DNA of 64,000 bases. Origin: Vibrio sp. D404a (GTDB taxonomy: Bacteria > Pseudomonadota > Gammaproteobacteria > Enterobacterales > Vibrionaceae). The DNA lies in assembly GCF_030248535.1 (NCBI RefSeq), contig NZ_JAHGAJ010000011.1, forward strand, positions 1 to 64,000. Direction: 5' to 3'. Positions 36,054 through 44,555 of this stretch are shown in pieces (positions within the stretch are counted from its first letter, which is position 1; each line of letters begins with the position of its first letter). Below the pieces are notes generated by a model. It ran no database searches. It was not told where the DNA came from and worked only from the letters and a program-made list of their open reading frames with translations. Made by a program: the position numbers and the translations under genes.

Positions 36054-36773
36054 ATGACGAGAAAATCTCAGCTTTGGAAAGGGGTATTAGCCGGGATGCC
36101 ATTGAGTATTGCGGTGATTCCATGGGGAATACTCGCGGGTTCGTATGCGATAGATGCAGGGCTTGATCCACTGCAAGCGCAGGCAATGTCTGCGATCTTA
36201 TTTGCAGGTTCAGCACAACTGGTTGCGGCAGGCATGTTTAAGGCCGGTATTGGTTTAGGCACTATGTTGCTGACTACCTTGTTCATTACCTCACGCCACT
36301 TTTTATACAGCGTTTCGATGCGCGATAAAATCAGCGGTTTGCCTGCGCGCTGGCGTTTGCTGTTGGGTTTTTGGTTGACCGATGAATTGTTCGCAATATG
36401 CAGTGGTCAGTCTAAACAAGAGTTCAATCGCTGGTACGCGGCAGGTGTCGGTGGCGTGTTTTATCTGTTCTGGAATATGGCGAGCTTTGTTGGCATTGTC
36501 GCAGGGAGTCAAATCCCATCACTGAATGAGATAGGTCTCGATTTTGCTGTCGCGACGACCTTCATCGCACTGGTGTTCCCGCTGATTAATACTATGCCGG
36601 TTATTGTGTGTGTAATGGTTTCACTGCTGGTGTCTGTTGTGTTGTCGGTGCATCAAGTAGAGGGTGCGCTGATGATCGCGTCGATAGCCGGCATGATTTC
36701 TGGATACCTATGCGAGAGCTATAAAGACGGAAACCTGACGAGCCACTCGGTAACAGAAGGAGAGTCGTCATGA
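36054..36773 (+). CDS. azlC: AzlC-family amino-acid exporter, large subunit
   Basis: A 239-residue inner-membrane protein with about six helices, of the AzlC/YgaZ (branched-chain amino-acid exporter) family. Signatures include GILAGSYAIDAGLDPLQAQAMS and AGSAQLVAAGM, and the ITSRHFLYSVSMRD segment. It overlaps azlD by four bases (ATGA). Family members export branched-chain amino acids or analogues; the true substrate is unknown. GGAAG precedes the ATG. Confidence 0.92.
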   Translation: MTRKSQLWKGVLAGMPLSIAVIPWGILAGSYAIDAGLDPLQAQAMSAILFAGSAQLVAAGMFKAGIGLGTMLLTTLFITSRHFLYSVSMRDKISGLPARWRLLLGFWLTDELFAICSGQSKQEFNRWYAAGVGGVFYLFWNMASFVGIVAGSQIPSLNEIGLDFAVATTFIALVFPLINTMPVIVCVMVSLLVSVVLSVHQVEGALMIASIAGMISGYLCESYKDGNLTSHSVTEGESS

Positions 36774-37099
36774 TTTGGTTAACCATACTCTTAATGACCG
36801 CGATAGTGTTTGTGAGTCGTTACTTATTTCTTGAGCCAGCGGTGCCATTGCGGCTCAATAGCTCTGCACGCAGGTTACTTCGTTATTCAGGTCCCGCAGT
36901 ATTGACGGCGATTTGGGGGCCGATTGTATTTGCTCCAGAGAAAGAGCTTTGGCTAAGTGTTGAGAACCCATATCTGATCGCTGGGGTGGTGACTTTCTTA
37001 TTGATTTGGAAGACGGGCAATGTGTTGCTGACGATTGGTATCAGTATGGCGGTGTTCTTGTTTTATAACCTTGTTGCGGTTGATTTTTTATTCTCCTGA
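36770..37099 (+). CDS. azlD: AzlD-family exporter, small subunit
   Basis: A 109-residue membrane protein with three to four helices, the partner of AzlC. The segment FVSRYLFLEPAVPLRLNS and the GPAVLTAIWGPIVF stretch fit the AzlD/YgaH family. It starts within the azlC stop codon, so the subunits are coupled in translation. Confidence 0.9.
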   Translation: MIWLTILLMTAIVFVSRYLFLEPAVPLRLNSSARRLLRYSGPAVLTAIWGPIVFAPEKELWLSVENPYLIAGVVTFLLIWKTGNVLLTIGISMAVFLFYNLVAVDFLFS

Positions 37100-37145
37100 A
37101 GGCCAAGCTAGGTTTGATATGTTATTCATAAATTGAGGGCGGTAT

Positions 37146-37451
37146 ATGATTACTTGTTACGTTCGGTATGTGATTGATCCTAAGAAGATTAAGGAGTTTG
37201 AGGCCTACGCGAAAATGTGGATTCCGCTGGTGGCTAAATTTGGCGGTCAACACAATGGCTACTTCTTGCCTTCGGAGGGCGCAAATAATATTGCCTTGGC
37301 GCTGTTCTCTTTTGAAAGCTTGGCGGCTTATGAAGAGTATCGAACGCTGTCGTTAAACGATCCTGAGTGCATTAAAGCCTTTGAATTTGCCGATGAAGTT
37401 GACTGTATTGTGAGTTATGAGCGCAGTTTCTTTAGACCTGTTTTTGAGTGA
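37146..37451 (+). CDS. NIPSNAP-family small protein
   Basis: A 101-residue dimeric alpha-beta-barrel protein of the NIPSNAP family, shown by CYVRYVIDPKKIKEFEAYAKMWIPLVAKFGGQ and the central HNGYFLPSEGAN. The biochemical role is unknown. It follows azlCD by 46 bases in the same direction, with GAGG before the ATG, and could be part of that operon. Confidence 0.85.
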   Translation: MITCYVRYVIDPKKIKEFEAYAKMWIPLVAKFGGQHNGYFLPSEGANNIALALFSFESLAAYEEYRTLSLNDPECIKAFEFADEVDCIVSYERSFFRPVFE

Positions 37452-37532
37452 TTGACCTTGCAACACTCAGCGCTGTGACTTCTAATGTACTGATTCACTA
37501 CTTGTGTCGTTAGGTTTTGGTAAGGAGTTAGT

Positions 37533-38315
37533 TTGGCTAAGAAATATTATGTGGTTTGGAAAGGTCGTAAACCGGGTATTTTTACCACTTGGAATGAGTG
37601 TAAAGCGCAGGTAGATGGCTTTGCTGGGGCGAAATTCAAGTCGTTCCCTACATTAGGTGAAGCTGAGTCTGCTTTTGGTGGTAGCTCTTCTGCTTCTGCT
37701 AAACCTGCATCAGGTTCTAACTCGGCGTTTTCCAATTCAAGCACGACACGTAAAGCCAAGACTCCACCTCTTACTCAGCAGCAAATCATTGATATGCCGT
37801 TTGATATCAAGATTTTTACAGATGGTGCATGTGAGCCAAACCCCGGAGAAGCGGGAACGGGCTTAGCGGTTTACTTGAAAAATGAGCTTTCTGAGCTGTG
37901 GTATGGCTTGTACCAGCCGATGGGAACTAATAATACCGCTGAGTTACAAGGTTTAGAGCAAGCCTTTATTCTTGCAAAAGAGAAACTGCAAGCAGGGTTA
38001 TCGGTTGCCATTTATAGCGACTCAAGATACTCGATAGACTGCATTACTAAATGGGCATCAGGCTGGGAGAAAAAGGGCTGGACCAGATCTGGTGGTGAGA
38101 TAAAAAATCTCGATATCATTAAAGCGGCGTATGCACTTTACCAAGAGCTTGCTTCCCAAATCACCATCTATCACGTCAATGGTCACGTTGGTATTGAAGG
38201 CAATGAACTTGCCGACCGCATGTCTATTGTGGCGATCTCTTCGAAAGAGCAAGGCTTAAGCCGTTATACCGAAACCGACGATCTGACTGAGATCTTAGCC
38301 TTACGAGCGGGTTAG
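37533..38315 (+). CDS. Ribonuclease HI with N-terminal viroplasmin (hybrid-binding) domain
   Basis: A 260-residue RNase H that cuts the RNA strand of RNA/DNA hybrids. The N-terminal viroplasmin-type hybrid-binding domain (about 4-48; YYVVWKGRKPGIFTTWNECKAQVDGF) is joined by a Ser/Ala-rich linker (50-78) to the RNase HI fold. All catalytic residues are present: Asp97, Glu137, Asp163, His218 and Asp228. The layout matches eukaryotic RNase H1 and some bacterial enzymes rather than short E. coli RnhA. It starts with TTG, with AAGGAG five bases before it. Confidence 0.93.
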   Translation: MAKKYYVVWKGRKPGIFTTWNECKAQVDGFAGAKFKSFPTLGEAESAFGGSSSASAKPASGSNSAFSNSSTTRKAKTPPLTQQQIIDMPFDIKIFTDGACEPNPGEAGTGLAVYLKNELSELWYGLYQPMGTNNTAELQGLEQAFILAKEKLQAGLSVAIYSDSRYSIDCITKWASGWEKKGWTRSGGEIKNLDIIKAAYALYQELASQITIYHVNGHVGIEGNELADRMSIVAISSKEQGLSRYTETDDLTEILALRAG

Positions 38316-38350
38316 CCAGAAAATAAAGTTATCCAAATTACGCAAAAACA

Positions 38351-38378
38351 AAAACAGGGCTCATTGAGCCCTGTTTCT
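38351..38378. terminator. Bidirectional terminator
   Basis: AAACAGGGCTC, ATT loop, GAGCCCTGTTT with A and T runs on both sides. It lies between the convergent RNase H and DUF3297 genes. Confidence 0.85.
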
Positions 38379-38392
38379 TTAATCTATTTGGC

Positions 38393-38641
38393 TTACTTGT
38401 AGAATGCTTCTACTGTGCCTTTCAATGTGATTAGCATTGGACGACCGAAACGGTCTAGCGCTTTAGGAGAAGGGATTTTTACCCAACCTTCGCTGATGCA
38501 GTACTCTTCAACGTCAGTACGCTCTTTACCGTTTAGACGAATGCCAATGTGGTGCTCAAAACACTCAGCTACGTGATGTGGGCTGCGTGGGTTACCCGCT
38601 AGGCGATCTGGTAGAGCTGGCTTTTGTGTGTTATCTGTCAT
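38393..38641 (-). CDS. DUF3297 family protein
   Basis: An 82-residue protein of the DUF3297 family, recognised from LPDRLAGNPRSPHHV, FEHHIGIRLNGKERTDVEEYC and SEGWVKIP. Members are common in proteobacteria and have no assigned function. It is small, soluble and has no signal peptide. The gene stands alone and is divergent from yjdM by about 200 bases. Confidence 0.88.
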   Translation of the reverse strand: MTDNTQKPALPDRLAGNPRSPHHVAECFEHHIGIRLNGKERTDVEEYCISEGWVKIPSPKALDRFGRPMLITLKGTVEAFYK

Positions 38642-38847
38642 GATGATTACTTACAGTAAATAAAAAGTGCGTCATTGTAGACAAAATAAGACCTGAGCAT
38701 CAAGAAAAGTTGTCATTATTCTAGGGTTATTTTGTGGCATTCAAGAGTGACTGATACTGATAACCCCTATCGTTTTCCAATTCCCCTCGCTATACATAGA
38801 CAGAGCGTTTACCATGTAGCAAAAATTTGTATTTGGAAGTAATTACT

Positions 38848-39183
38848 ATGTCTTTCCCTCCTTGCCCGAGCTGTAGCTCTGAATATGTTTATCAAGACCA
38901 AAGCCACCTTGTGTGCCCTGAATGTGCTTATGAGTGGAACCCTGAAGAGGTTGCTAAAGAGAGCGAACTCAATATTAAAGATGCGAATGGCAGCTTGTTG
39001 GCGGAAGGGGATAAGATCACGCTTGCGAAAGACCTAAAAGTAAAAGGCAGCTCTTTGGTGTTAAAGATCGGCACAAAGGGTGTGATTAAGCGTATGAACG
39101 ATGGCAAGGACCATCAGTTAGATTGTAAGCTTGATGGCGCTGGTGAGATGATGGTAACCGCCAAGTACGTGAAAAAGGCATAG
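38848..39183 (+). CDS. yjdM: Zinc-ribbon protein YjdM (formerly PhnA)
   Basis: A 111-residue protein with an N-terminal zinc ribbon (Cys6, Cys9, Cys23, Cys26) and a C-terminal SH3-like domain with [26 protein letters not shown]. It matches E. coli YjdM in length and order. YjdM was once named PhnA but is not itself a proven phosphonate enzyme. The start at 38848 fits the family and has GGAAG upstream. Confidence 0.92.
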   Translation: MSFPPCPSCSSEYVYQDQSHLVCPECAYEWNPEEVAKESELNIKDANGSLLAEGDKITLAKDLKVKGSSLVLKIGTKGVIKRMNDGKDHQLDCKLDGAGEMMVTAKYVKKA

Positions 39184-39354
39184 TTAGTCGCTCGTCAAAG
39201 TCAGCTTGGTATCGTTTGTCGCCTAATGATAAGAGTGTGTATTGCACCTCAAAACCAATATTTGTTTTGTTCGAAAGTGCTAAGTATGCAAAAAGTCGAC
39301 ACTAATAAATGATATATACTGAAGTCACTGCTTTGTAACAACGAAGGTGACGGA

Positions 39355-39621
39355 ATGTCGAAAACCACTAAGCTACAGAACGAAGATAAACTGTTTAAAA
39401 AGGCGATGGAAGTCGGGACCAAGCTTGCAGAAATGCAGGGGTTTAAACTTAATGACCCGAGCATGTCACAATCAGTGAAAGCAAAGGCTATCTACCTGTT
39501 TTTAGTCGATGCAAAGCAAATAACGCCTCTCCCTGCTGATAAGCAAGAAGGGAAGGATATTAAGAAACGCTTAGCCGTTTGGATTCACAGTGCATTGCCA
39601 GAGGGCGACCCTCTTAAATAG
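39355..39621 (+). CDS. Small DUF5062-like protein
   Basis: An 88-residue soluble protein (MSKTTKLQNEDKLFKKAMEVG, then SQSVKAKAIYLFLVDAKQITPLP) that I tentatively place in DUF5062, a family of Vibrio-related bacteria. It is basic at the start and mostly helical. The function is unknown. It has a clear GAAGGTGA site upstream and a strong terminator downstream, so it is an independent unit. Confidence 0.78.
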   Translation: MSKTTKLQNEDKLFKKAMEVGTKLAEMQGFKLNDPSMSQSVKAKAIYLFLVDAKQITPLPADKQEGKDIKKRLAVWIHSALPEGDPLK

Positions 39622-39633
39622 TCAAACGAATAC

Positions 39634-39675
39634 AAAAATCCCCAATCAGTCTAGCCACTGGTTGGGGATTTTTTT
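39634..39675 (+). terminator. Rho-independent terminator
   Basis: AAAAATCCCCAA...TTGGGGATTTTTTT with inner pairs CAGT/ACTG. It ends the small gene at 39355-39621 and may also serve the convergent Bor-type gene. Confidence 0.88.
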
Positions 39676-39721
39676 GCATGTCAAAAGCCTTGGAGTCGTA
39701 ATCTACTTCGGTGAGTAGTGA

Positions 39722-40009
39722 TTACGCTTTGCAGTAAACGCGTGCGTCACGTGGTGTGTAAATACCAAAAGTCACGGTGCGCAGCAGGCCGTTTACGAAC
39801 GTCTCTTGAACTTCTACTTTCGCGACTTTGTCGATACCGCCACAGACTTTCGCTGCATCAATTTCTTTCTCTTGCGCTAGACCGTTAATAAAAAAGTGTT
39901 GAGGCGCATCGGTTGTGACTTCTGCTTCGTCAGGAGCCATAACAAATGTTTGTTGAGCACAGCCAGTTGCTACCATAGATAGTGCAGCGATAAGCATGAA
40001 TTTTTTCAT
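39722..40009 (-). CDS. Bor-family lipoprotein
   Basis: A 95-residue lipoprotein (lipobox VATGC, Cys17) closely following the Bor/Iss family of lambdoid phages and E. coli: HHFFINGLAQEKEIDAAKVCGG-like core (here QHFFINGLAQEKEIDAAKVC), ETFVNGLLRTVTFGIYTPRDARVYC. In E. coli, Bor/Iss aids serum survival. No phage genes are near, so here it is a chromosomal family member. It lies about 100 bases downstream of the sensor kinase gene and may be in its transcript. Confidence 0.9.
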   Translation of the reverse strand: MKKFMLIAALSMVATGCAQQTFVMAPDEAEVTTDAPQHFFINGLAQEKEIDAAKVCGGIDKVAKVEVQETFVNGLLRTVTFGIYTPRDARVYCKA

Positions 40010-40040
40010 CGTTCTCTCCAATCAAATAATGTAAAGGGTT

Positions 40041-40072
40041 GGCTTATCGTTATGAGGTATGTGGGATAAGCC
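40041..40072 (-). other. Hairpin between kinase and Bor-type genes
   Basis: GGCTTATC and GATAAGCC are a perfect eight-base inverted repeat with a 16-base loop. There is no T run, so it is more likely an mRNA structure or protein site than a terminator. Confidence 0.4.
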
Positions 40073-40108
40073 GTTTGATGGAGAAAGTATTCCAAACTTG
40101 ATGCGTGC

Positions 40109-41455
40109 TTACTGTATGGGTTTGTCAGCGTCAGAATTACATTTTGGGAAGTGCAGTGTAAATTGCGCACCACCCAGCAGCTTACTGCGACGAACAGCGG
40201 CGTAACCACCGTGCTGCTCACACACCTTCTGAACAATAGAAAGCCCTAAACCGTGGCCGCTCTTGCCCTTGTTACGCGCTTTATTGCCGACATAGAAAGG
40301 GTCGAACAGATGCGCGACATGTTCGTCATCGACGCCCGGTCCGTCATCATGAATATGAATCGCGAGGTATTTTCCATTGCTAGAGGTATTTTCCACCTCT
40401 GATAGCTCAATGAATATTTGCGCCTCGGCAAACTTGAACGCATTGCGAATCACATTATCCAGTGCTCTTTTGAGAAGGTTTTCGTCGGCGTTTATCTTCT
40501 CTTCCTTTAATGCCGTATCGACAGACAGAAGCACAAGGTTGAGTGAGGTTTCTCGATGCCAGCGAGGCAGGGTGACACTGAGGTAGTCACTCAAGGTTAA
40601 CTCTGCTAGCTCTGGCTCAACTCTTTGATTGTCGAGTTTCGAGAAATAGAGCAGTTCATCGACCATGCTTTCCATCTCTTCGGTATCTTCGACGATGCTC
40701 TCAATTGTCGTGCGCTGCTCGTCGCTCAGCTCTGTATCTTTAAGCAGTTCTGCTTGCCACTGGATTCTAAAAACAGGTGTGCGCAGTTCATGAGCGACGG
40801 CATTGGTGAGTGAACGATTGGTGCTAATCAGGTGTTCAATACGATCTGCCATGACATTGAATGACTGATTCAAAGTACCAATGGCACTGCCGCTGGAGGT
40901 GGTAACACGGGTTGATAAATCACCAGAGGCAAAGCTTAGGGTCGCCTTCTCAAGCTTTTTGACACGGCGGAAAATGATAAGTAAATGACCCAGCGTGTAG
41001 ACAACAAAACTGGCAATAAAGAACAGCCACAGTAAGTCATCTTCTAGCTCAATCTTTTGACGGACTAGAGTCTCTTCGTCGGGAGCATAGCGATAAATTG
41101 CGTCTGAGCCTGCGAAGTGAAACCAGAGATCGCGCTCTTCATCATATAGGGTTGATGTCTCTGGATAGCGACTAAAAAAGTCACTGATGGCAACGGGGGC
41201 TGGATCTGCATTTGAATAACGGGTGAGTGTATAGCGAGTGGTCTCAGCAAATTGTGCAATGGCTTTTTCCGCCTCTGCCACACCTTGGTTTAACGCAATA
41301 TTCTCAACCAATTGCTGGTAGGCGCTTGCTTCATAATCTTCTAGAACGAACTCATAATCCGTTGTCCATCGGTAGACTGAAAACTCATAAGCAACCAAGC
41401 CCGCCATAAAGCAGGCGAATAAGCCTAAAATGGATTCCAGATAGATGCGTTTCAT
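40109..41455 (-). CDS. Sensor histidine kinase, RstB-like
   Basis: A 448-residue inner-membrane kinase. Two helices (about 8-26 and 141-162) flank a periplasmic domain. HAMP follows at about 162-212, then HisKA with phospho-acceptor His222 in AVAHELRTPVFR, then HATPase_c with NAFKFAEA, DDGPGVDDE and GHGLGLSIV. The domain plan and partner regulator resemble E. coli RstB. The start at 41455 sits 32 bases after the regulator stop; a farther ATG at 41497 would overlap it. The signal sensed is unknown. Confidence 0.92.
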   Translation of the reverse strand: MKRIYLESILGLFACFMAGLVAYEFSVYRWTTDYEFVLEDYEASAYQQLVENIALNQGVAEAEKAIAQFAETTRYTLTRYSNADPAPVAISDFFSRYPETSTLYDEERDLWFHFAGSDAIYRYAPDEETLVRQKIELEDDLLWLFFIASFVVYTLGHLLIIFRRVKKLEKATLSFASGDLSTRVTTSSGSAIGTLNQSFNVMADRIEHLISTNRSLTNAVAHELRTPVFRIQWQAELLKDTELSDEQRTTIESIVEDTEEMESMVDELLYFSKLDNQRVEPELAELTLSDYLSVTLPRWHRETSLNLVLLSVDTALKEEKINADENLLKRALDNVIRNAFKFAEAQIFIELSEVENTSSNGKYLAIHIHDDGPGVDDEHVAHLFDPFYVGNKARNKGKSGHGLGLSIVQKVCEQHGGYAAVRRSKLLGGAQFTLHFPKCNSDADKPIQ

Positions 41456-41487
41456 TGTTCTCTCGCTATTGAATTGGGTGGCGCGAA

Positions 41488-42192
41488 CTAATCCCAAGCG
41501 GTGGAAACAAACAAGTAACCTTTGCCTCTCAGCGTTTGTATTTTGTCTGCTGGGGAGCTGTCGTCGCCGAGCAGTTTTCTAAGGCGAACCACTTTATTAT
41601 CGACAGTGCGGTCAAACCCGTCATACTCAATCCCTCTGAGCTCCTGTGTCAGCAAGTCTCTTGAAAGGGCGGTATCGGGTTTGTTAGCCAGTATCCACAG
41701 TAAGTCGAATTCACTGTCAGTCAGAGGTATCGCGGTTTGTTCTAGTTCGCAGCGTTTGTATTTGTTATTTAGAATCAGTTGACCGAACTGCAGCACATCT
41801 TCGTCTTTCTCAACCGCTGGGCTTTCGCTTTGGCGACGTAGAAGGCTGCGGACTCTCGCCAGTAAAACACGAGGTTTAATCGGCTTTGTAACATAGTCGT
41901 CGGCCCCAGTTTCTAACCCCGCCACATGGTCAAAATCATCATCACTCGCGGTCAGCATTAAAATCTTACCGTTGAAGTGCGCACGTGTCTGTCGGCAGAT
42001 TGTAAGGCCGTCGATGACAGGCAGCATCAAATCCAACAAAACGATATCAGGCTGGGCCTCGCATATTAGCGTCTCTGCTTCACTGCCATCATCGAGGGTT
42101 GTAACGTCGAATCCCTGAGTTACAAAGTACTGTTTTAAAAGTTGTTGAAGCTTTAAGTCATCTTCAACAATAAGCATGCGTGGTTGTGTCAT
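41488..42192 (-). CDS. OmpR-family response regulator, RstA-like
   Basis: A 234-residue regulator. The receiver domain (1-120) has the acidic pair at Asp11-Asp12, phospho-acceptor Asp54 in VLLDLMLP and the lysine in VTKPIKP. The winged-helix domain (about 135-232) shows LTDSEFDLLWILA and GFDRTVDNKVVRLRKLLGDD, ending RGKGYLFVSTAWD, close to E. coli RstA (ending KGYLFAPHAWE). It is the first gene of the pair and is divergent from the lipoprotein gene at 42425, a likely target. Confidence 0.93.
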   Translation of the reverse strand: MTQPRMLIVEDDLKLQQLLKQYFVTQGFDVTTLDDGSEAETLICEAQPDIVLLDLMLPVIDGLTICRQTRAHFNGKILMLTASDDDFDHVAGLETGADDYVTKPIKPRVLLARVRSLLRRQSESPAVEKDEDVLQFGQLILNNKYKRCELEQTAIPLTDSEFDLLWILANKPDTALSRDLLTQELRGIEYDGFDRTVDNKVVRLRKLLGDDSSPADKIQTLRGKGYLFVSTAWD

Positions 42193-42392
42193 ATCGGGCG
42201 ACCGTTTGTTTTTCAGTATTCGTGTCGTTGTCTTAATACAGCGTGGCGAAAGCTAGAATCGACTTATCTTTGATTTATAAGTATATCGAACGTGATGTTA
42301 ACACTTATAAAATATCGAGATGTATTGTAATGATATGCAAATACATTTCCATACATCATTGATACAGCGAATTACAGAGGGTTCTTTTAGCA

Positions 42393-42419
42393 TTCTCCCC
42401 ATCAAACATGTTGGGAGAA
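42393..42419 (+). promoter_or_regulatory. Hairpin that covers the ribosome binding site of the next lipoprotein gene
   Basis: TTCTCCC (42393-42399) is a perfect complement of GGGAGAA (42413-42419), which contains the Shine-Dalgarno sequence. The loop is 13 bases, and the ATG follows five bases after the stem. In the folded form the ribosome site would be hidden, so translation may be controlled by temperature, an sRNA or a protein. Confidence 0.55.
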
Positions 42420-42424
42420 CAATC

Positions 42425-43510
42425 ATGAAACTATCTCGAACCCTATTACTTTCGGTTCCTTTACTGATCCTTGCGGGCTGCAACTCGAGTTCAAATGGGA
42501 CTCACCAAGCTAAGGTCACTAAGCCAGAGGCCAACTATAAATTTACTGAAAGTGCCCTAAAAGAAATCGTTGAAGAGCGAGAGGACTACTTTGAAGGCAT
42601 GAACCTCACATACGGTGGTAAGTATTACAATCGAATTATGTACGCTGAGGCTTTCGGTGATGATTTGCTGATCACCAAAATGGTGGATGATCATGGTAAT
42701 ACCCTTGATGTCGCTGTCTACAACGACAGACCCTACTGCTATCTTTATGCGCCAAGCGGTCAACTCAGCATTTTTGATTGTGGTTCTAATAAGCGTACGA
42801 CATCGGGAGAGCAGACACTGATCCAGTCAGACATTACTGGTTCTGGCGATTCGATACAGATCGAATATTACACTGACGGGTTTGAGGCGATGGGTTCTAT
42901 CGGCTCGACAGTGTTAAGTGCGTCTGAATCGGGTGCAAAAGTGAATATTGTTACCTCATTCGCCTTTGACGATATCTATCGAGAAATTCAGCCAACAGAT
43001 AGCCCTCGCAACAACTCAACGCTTGGCGTAACGACGTATTTGCAGCTCAAAGACATCGTAGAAAAATACACGGGCCAAGATATGTGGGTGAAGTTTGACA
43101 ATCATATTGGTGGAAGCGCGGACGACGACATCAATATGTATACGGGCCTACTTATCCATGAGAACAAGATGCATACCGTGGTGACGCCTAACGGTTCCGT
43201 GTTCTCTGGTGGCACCGATCTATTCGCCGCGGGTGAATCCCGTACACTGCAGCGCGCGAACAAGGTTGATAACTTTGAAACGCTTGAGCAAATCGGTGTT
43301 CACAGTTGGGGTTCTGCCGATAAGACCGCGAAGGATTTCCCATACACAGATGAAAGCCATCGCAAGCAAGCGACGTACTTTGATGCGGTGATGGGGGATA
43401 AAGGCATCGACTTTTACCTGTTCACTCTCGACTCGGCTCCGTTTAATGGGCAGCACTGGCTAACCCAAGCCGATTCAGACAAGTATCAATTCATCACTCA
43501 TATTGAGTAG
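42425..43510 (+). CDS. Uncharacterised lipoprotein divergent from RstAB-like pair
   Basis: A 361-residue lipoprotein (lipobox ILAGC, Cys19) rich in beta-strand and polar residues after a short Ser/Asn linker. I do not recognise a family. Two cysteines (YCYLYAPSG and IFDCGSN) are 18 apart and could pair. The start at 42425 uses GGGAG and gives a clean signal peptide; an upstream in-frame ATG at 42320 would bury it. It is divergent from the two-component genes and ends at a terminator, so it is a single-gene unit probably under that system. Confidence 0.8.
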   Translation: MKLSRTLLLSVPLLILAGCNSSSNGTHQAKVTKPEANYKFTESALKEIVEEREDYFEGMNLTYGGKYYNRIMYAEAFGDDLLITKMVDDHGNTLDVAVYNDRPYCYLYAPSGQLSIFDCGSNKRTTSGEQTLIQSDITGSGDSIQIEYYTDGFEAMGSIGSTVLSASESGAKVNIVTSFAFDDIYREIQPTDSPRNNSTLGVTTYLQLKDIVEKYTGQDMWVKFDNHIGGSADDDINMYTGLLIHENKMHTVVTPNGSVFSGGTDLFAAGESRTLQRANKVDNFETLEQIGVHSWGSADKTAKDFPYTDESHRKQATYFDAVMGDKGIDFYLFTLDSAPFNGQHWLTQADSDKYQFITHIE

Positions 43511-43537
43511 ATTGACTTAACTGAGTGTCATTACCTT

Positions 43538-43565
43538 AAATACCGCAGCGATTGCGGTATTTTTG
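43538..43565 (+). terminator. Terminator of the lipoprotein gene
   Basis: AAATACCGCA, GCGAT loop, TGCGGTATTTTT. Confidence 0.85.
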
Positions 43566-43730
43566 TACGTGCCGCACGGAGCAGAAAGGGAACGACTTGC
43601 GCGACAATACGAAAGCCAAGATGCTGATTTTTTTGAGTTAAAAATCCTGTTCAAATGCATATAGTTTTCTATCCTTAATTCTATGGATGACGAGTTTTAA
43701 GTTCGAATACAAGGATAGGGGGCAGCTTTG

Positions 43731-44555
43731 ATGACTATGAGACTTTTCTTAGGAAAGCTAGGTTCGATAATGGTTTTGTCGCTTGGGCTTTTGGTAAGCC
43801 CAATTCATGCATCAGAAAAGACCGAGTTGGTATTTGGTGTGGTGCCGCAGCAATCGGCGGCTAAGCTGGCGAAACAGTGGCAGCCACTCATTGAGGCGTG
43901 GGGAGAGCAAGCTGGCGTATCAATACGATTTGCAACCGCGAGGGATATTCCAACCTTTGAGCAGAGGCTCACCAATGGTGATTACGACATCGCCTATATG
44001 AATCCGTACCATTTCACCTTGGTCAATAAAACCCCGGGCTACACTGCAATTGCTAAGGCCAAAGACAAAAAGATCACGGGCATCATTGTGGCGAAAAAGG
44101 GTTGGGATGGTCAGCTGCAAGACTTCAATGATAAGCAGATGGCCTTTCCTGCACCAAGAGCCTTTGCCGCGACCATTATTAACCAATCAGAGTTGACCAA
44201 CCAAGGCGTCATCATTGAACCTAAGTATGTTGGTTCTCATGATTCTGTCTACCTAAGCGTCGCCAGAGGGCTTTACCCAGCAGGCGGTGGGGTTTCTCGT
44301 ACCTTTAACAGCCTCCCAAGTGAAACCAAAGACAAGCTAGAGGTTATCTACCAAACAGCAGGTTACACCCCTCATGCGATTGCGGTATCAAACAGCGTTT
44401 CTTCTGATGTACTCGACGCCCTGCAACAAGCCCTGTTGGCATTGGATGATGATTCTAAGGCGAAGCAGAGTTACCAGATGTTGAAGATCAAAGGGCTTGA
44501 GCCAGCACAAGACAGCGATTGGAATGATGTTGTTGATCTTGGTATATCTCTATGA
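43731..44555 (+). CDS. PhnD-like periplasmic binding protein paired with a kinase
   Basis: A 274-residue exported protein of the PhnD/phosphate-phosphonate binding family. A signal peptide ends near PIHA (about 27). The ligand domain has LVFGVVPQQSAAKLAKQWQPL, YDIAYMNPYHF and YPAGGGVSRTF. The start at 43731 has AGGGGG eight bases upstream. No ABC permease or ATPase is present; its stop overlaps the start of a hybrid histidine kinase by four bases. It is therefore probably the kinase's periplasmic ligand-sensing partner rather than a transport component. The ligand is unknown. Confidence 0.87.
   Translation: MTMRLFLGKLGSIMVLSLGLLVSPIHASEKTELVFGVVPQQSAAKLAKQWQPLIEAWGEQAGVSIRFATARDIPTFEQRLTNGDYDIAYMNPYHFTLVNKTPGYTAIAKAKDKKITGIIVAKKGWDGQLQDFNDKQMAFPAPRAFAATIINQSELTNQGVIIEPKYVGSHDSVYLSVARGLYPAGGGVSRTFNSLPSETKDKLEVIYQTAGYTPHAIAVSNSVSSDVLDALQQALLALDDDSKAKQSYQMLKIKGLEPAQDSDWNDVVDLGISL

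Noticed and set aside
39722..40009. Bor-type lipoprotein as evidence of a prophage
   Set aside because: No phage structural, replication or integrase genes are near; the family also occurs on chromosomes.
43731..44555. PhnD-like protein as part of a phosphonate ABC importer
   Set aside because: No permease, ATPase or phosphonate lyase gene is near, and the gene is coupled to a histidine kinase.
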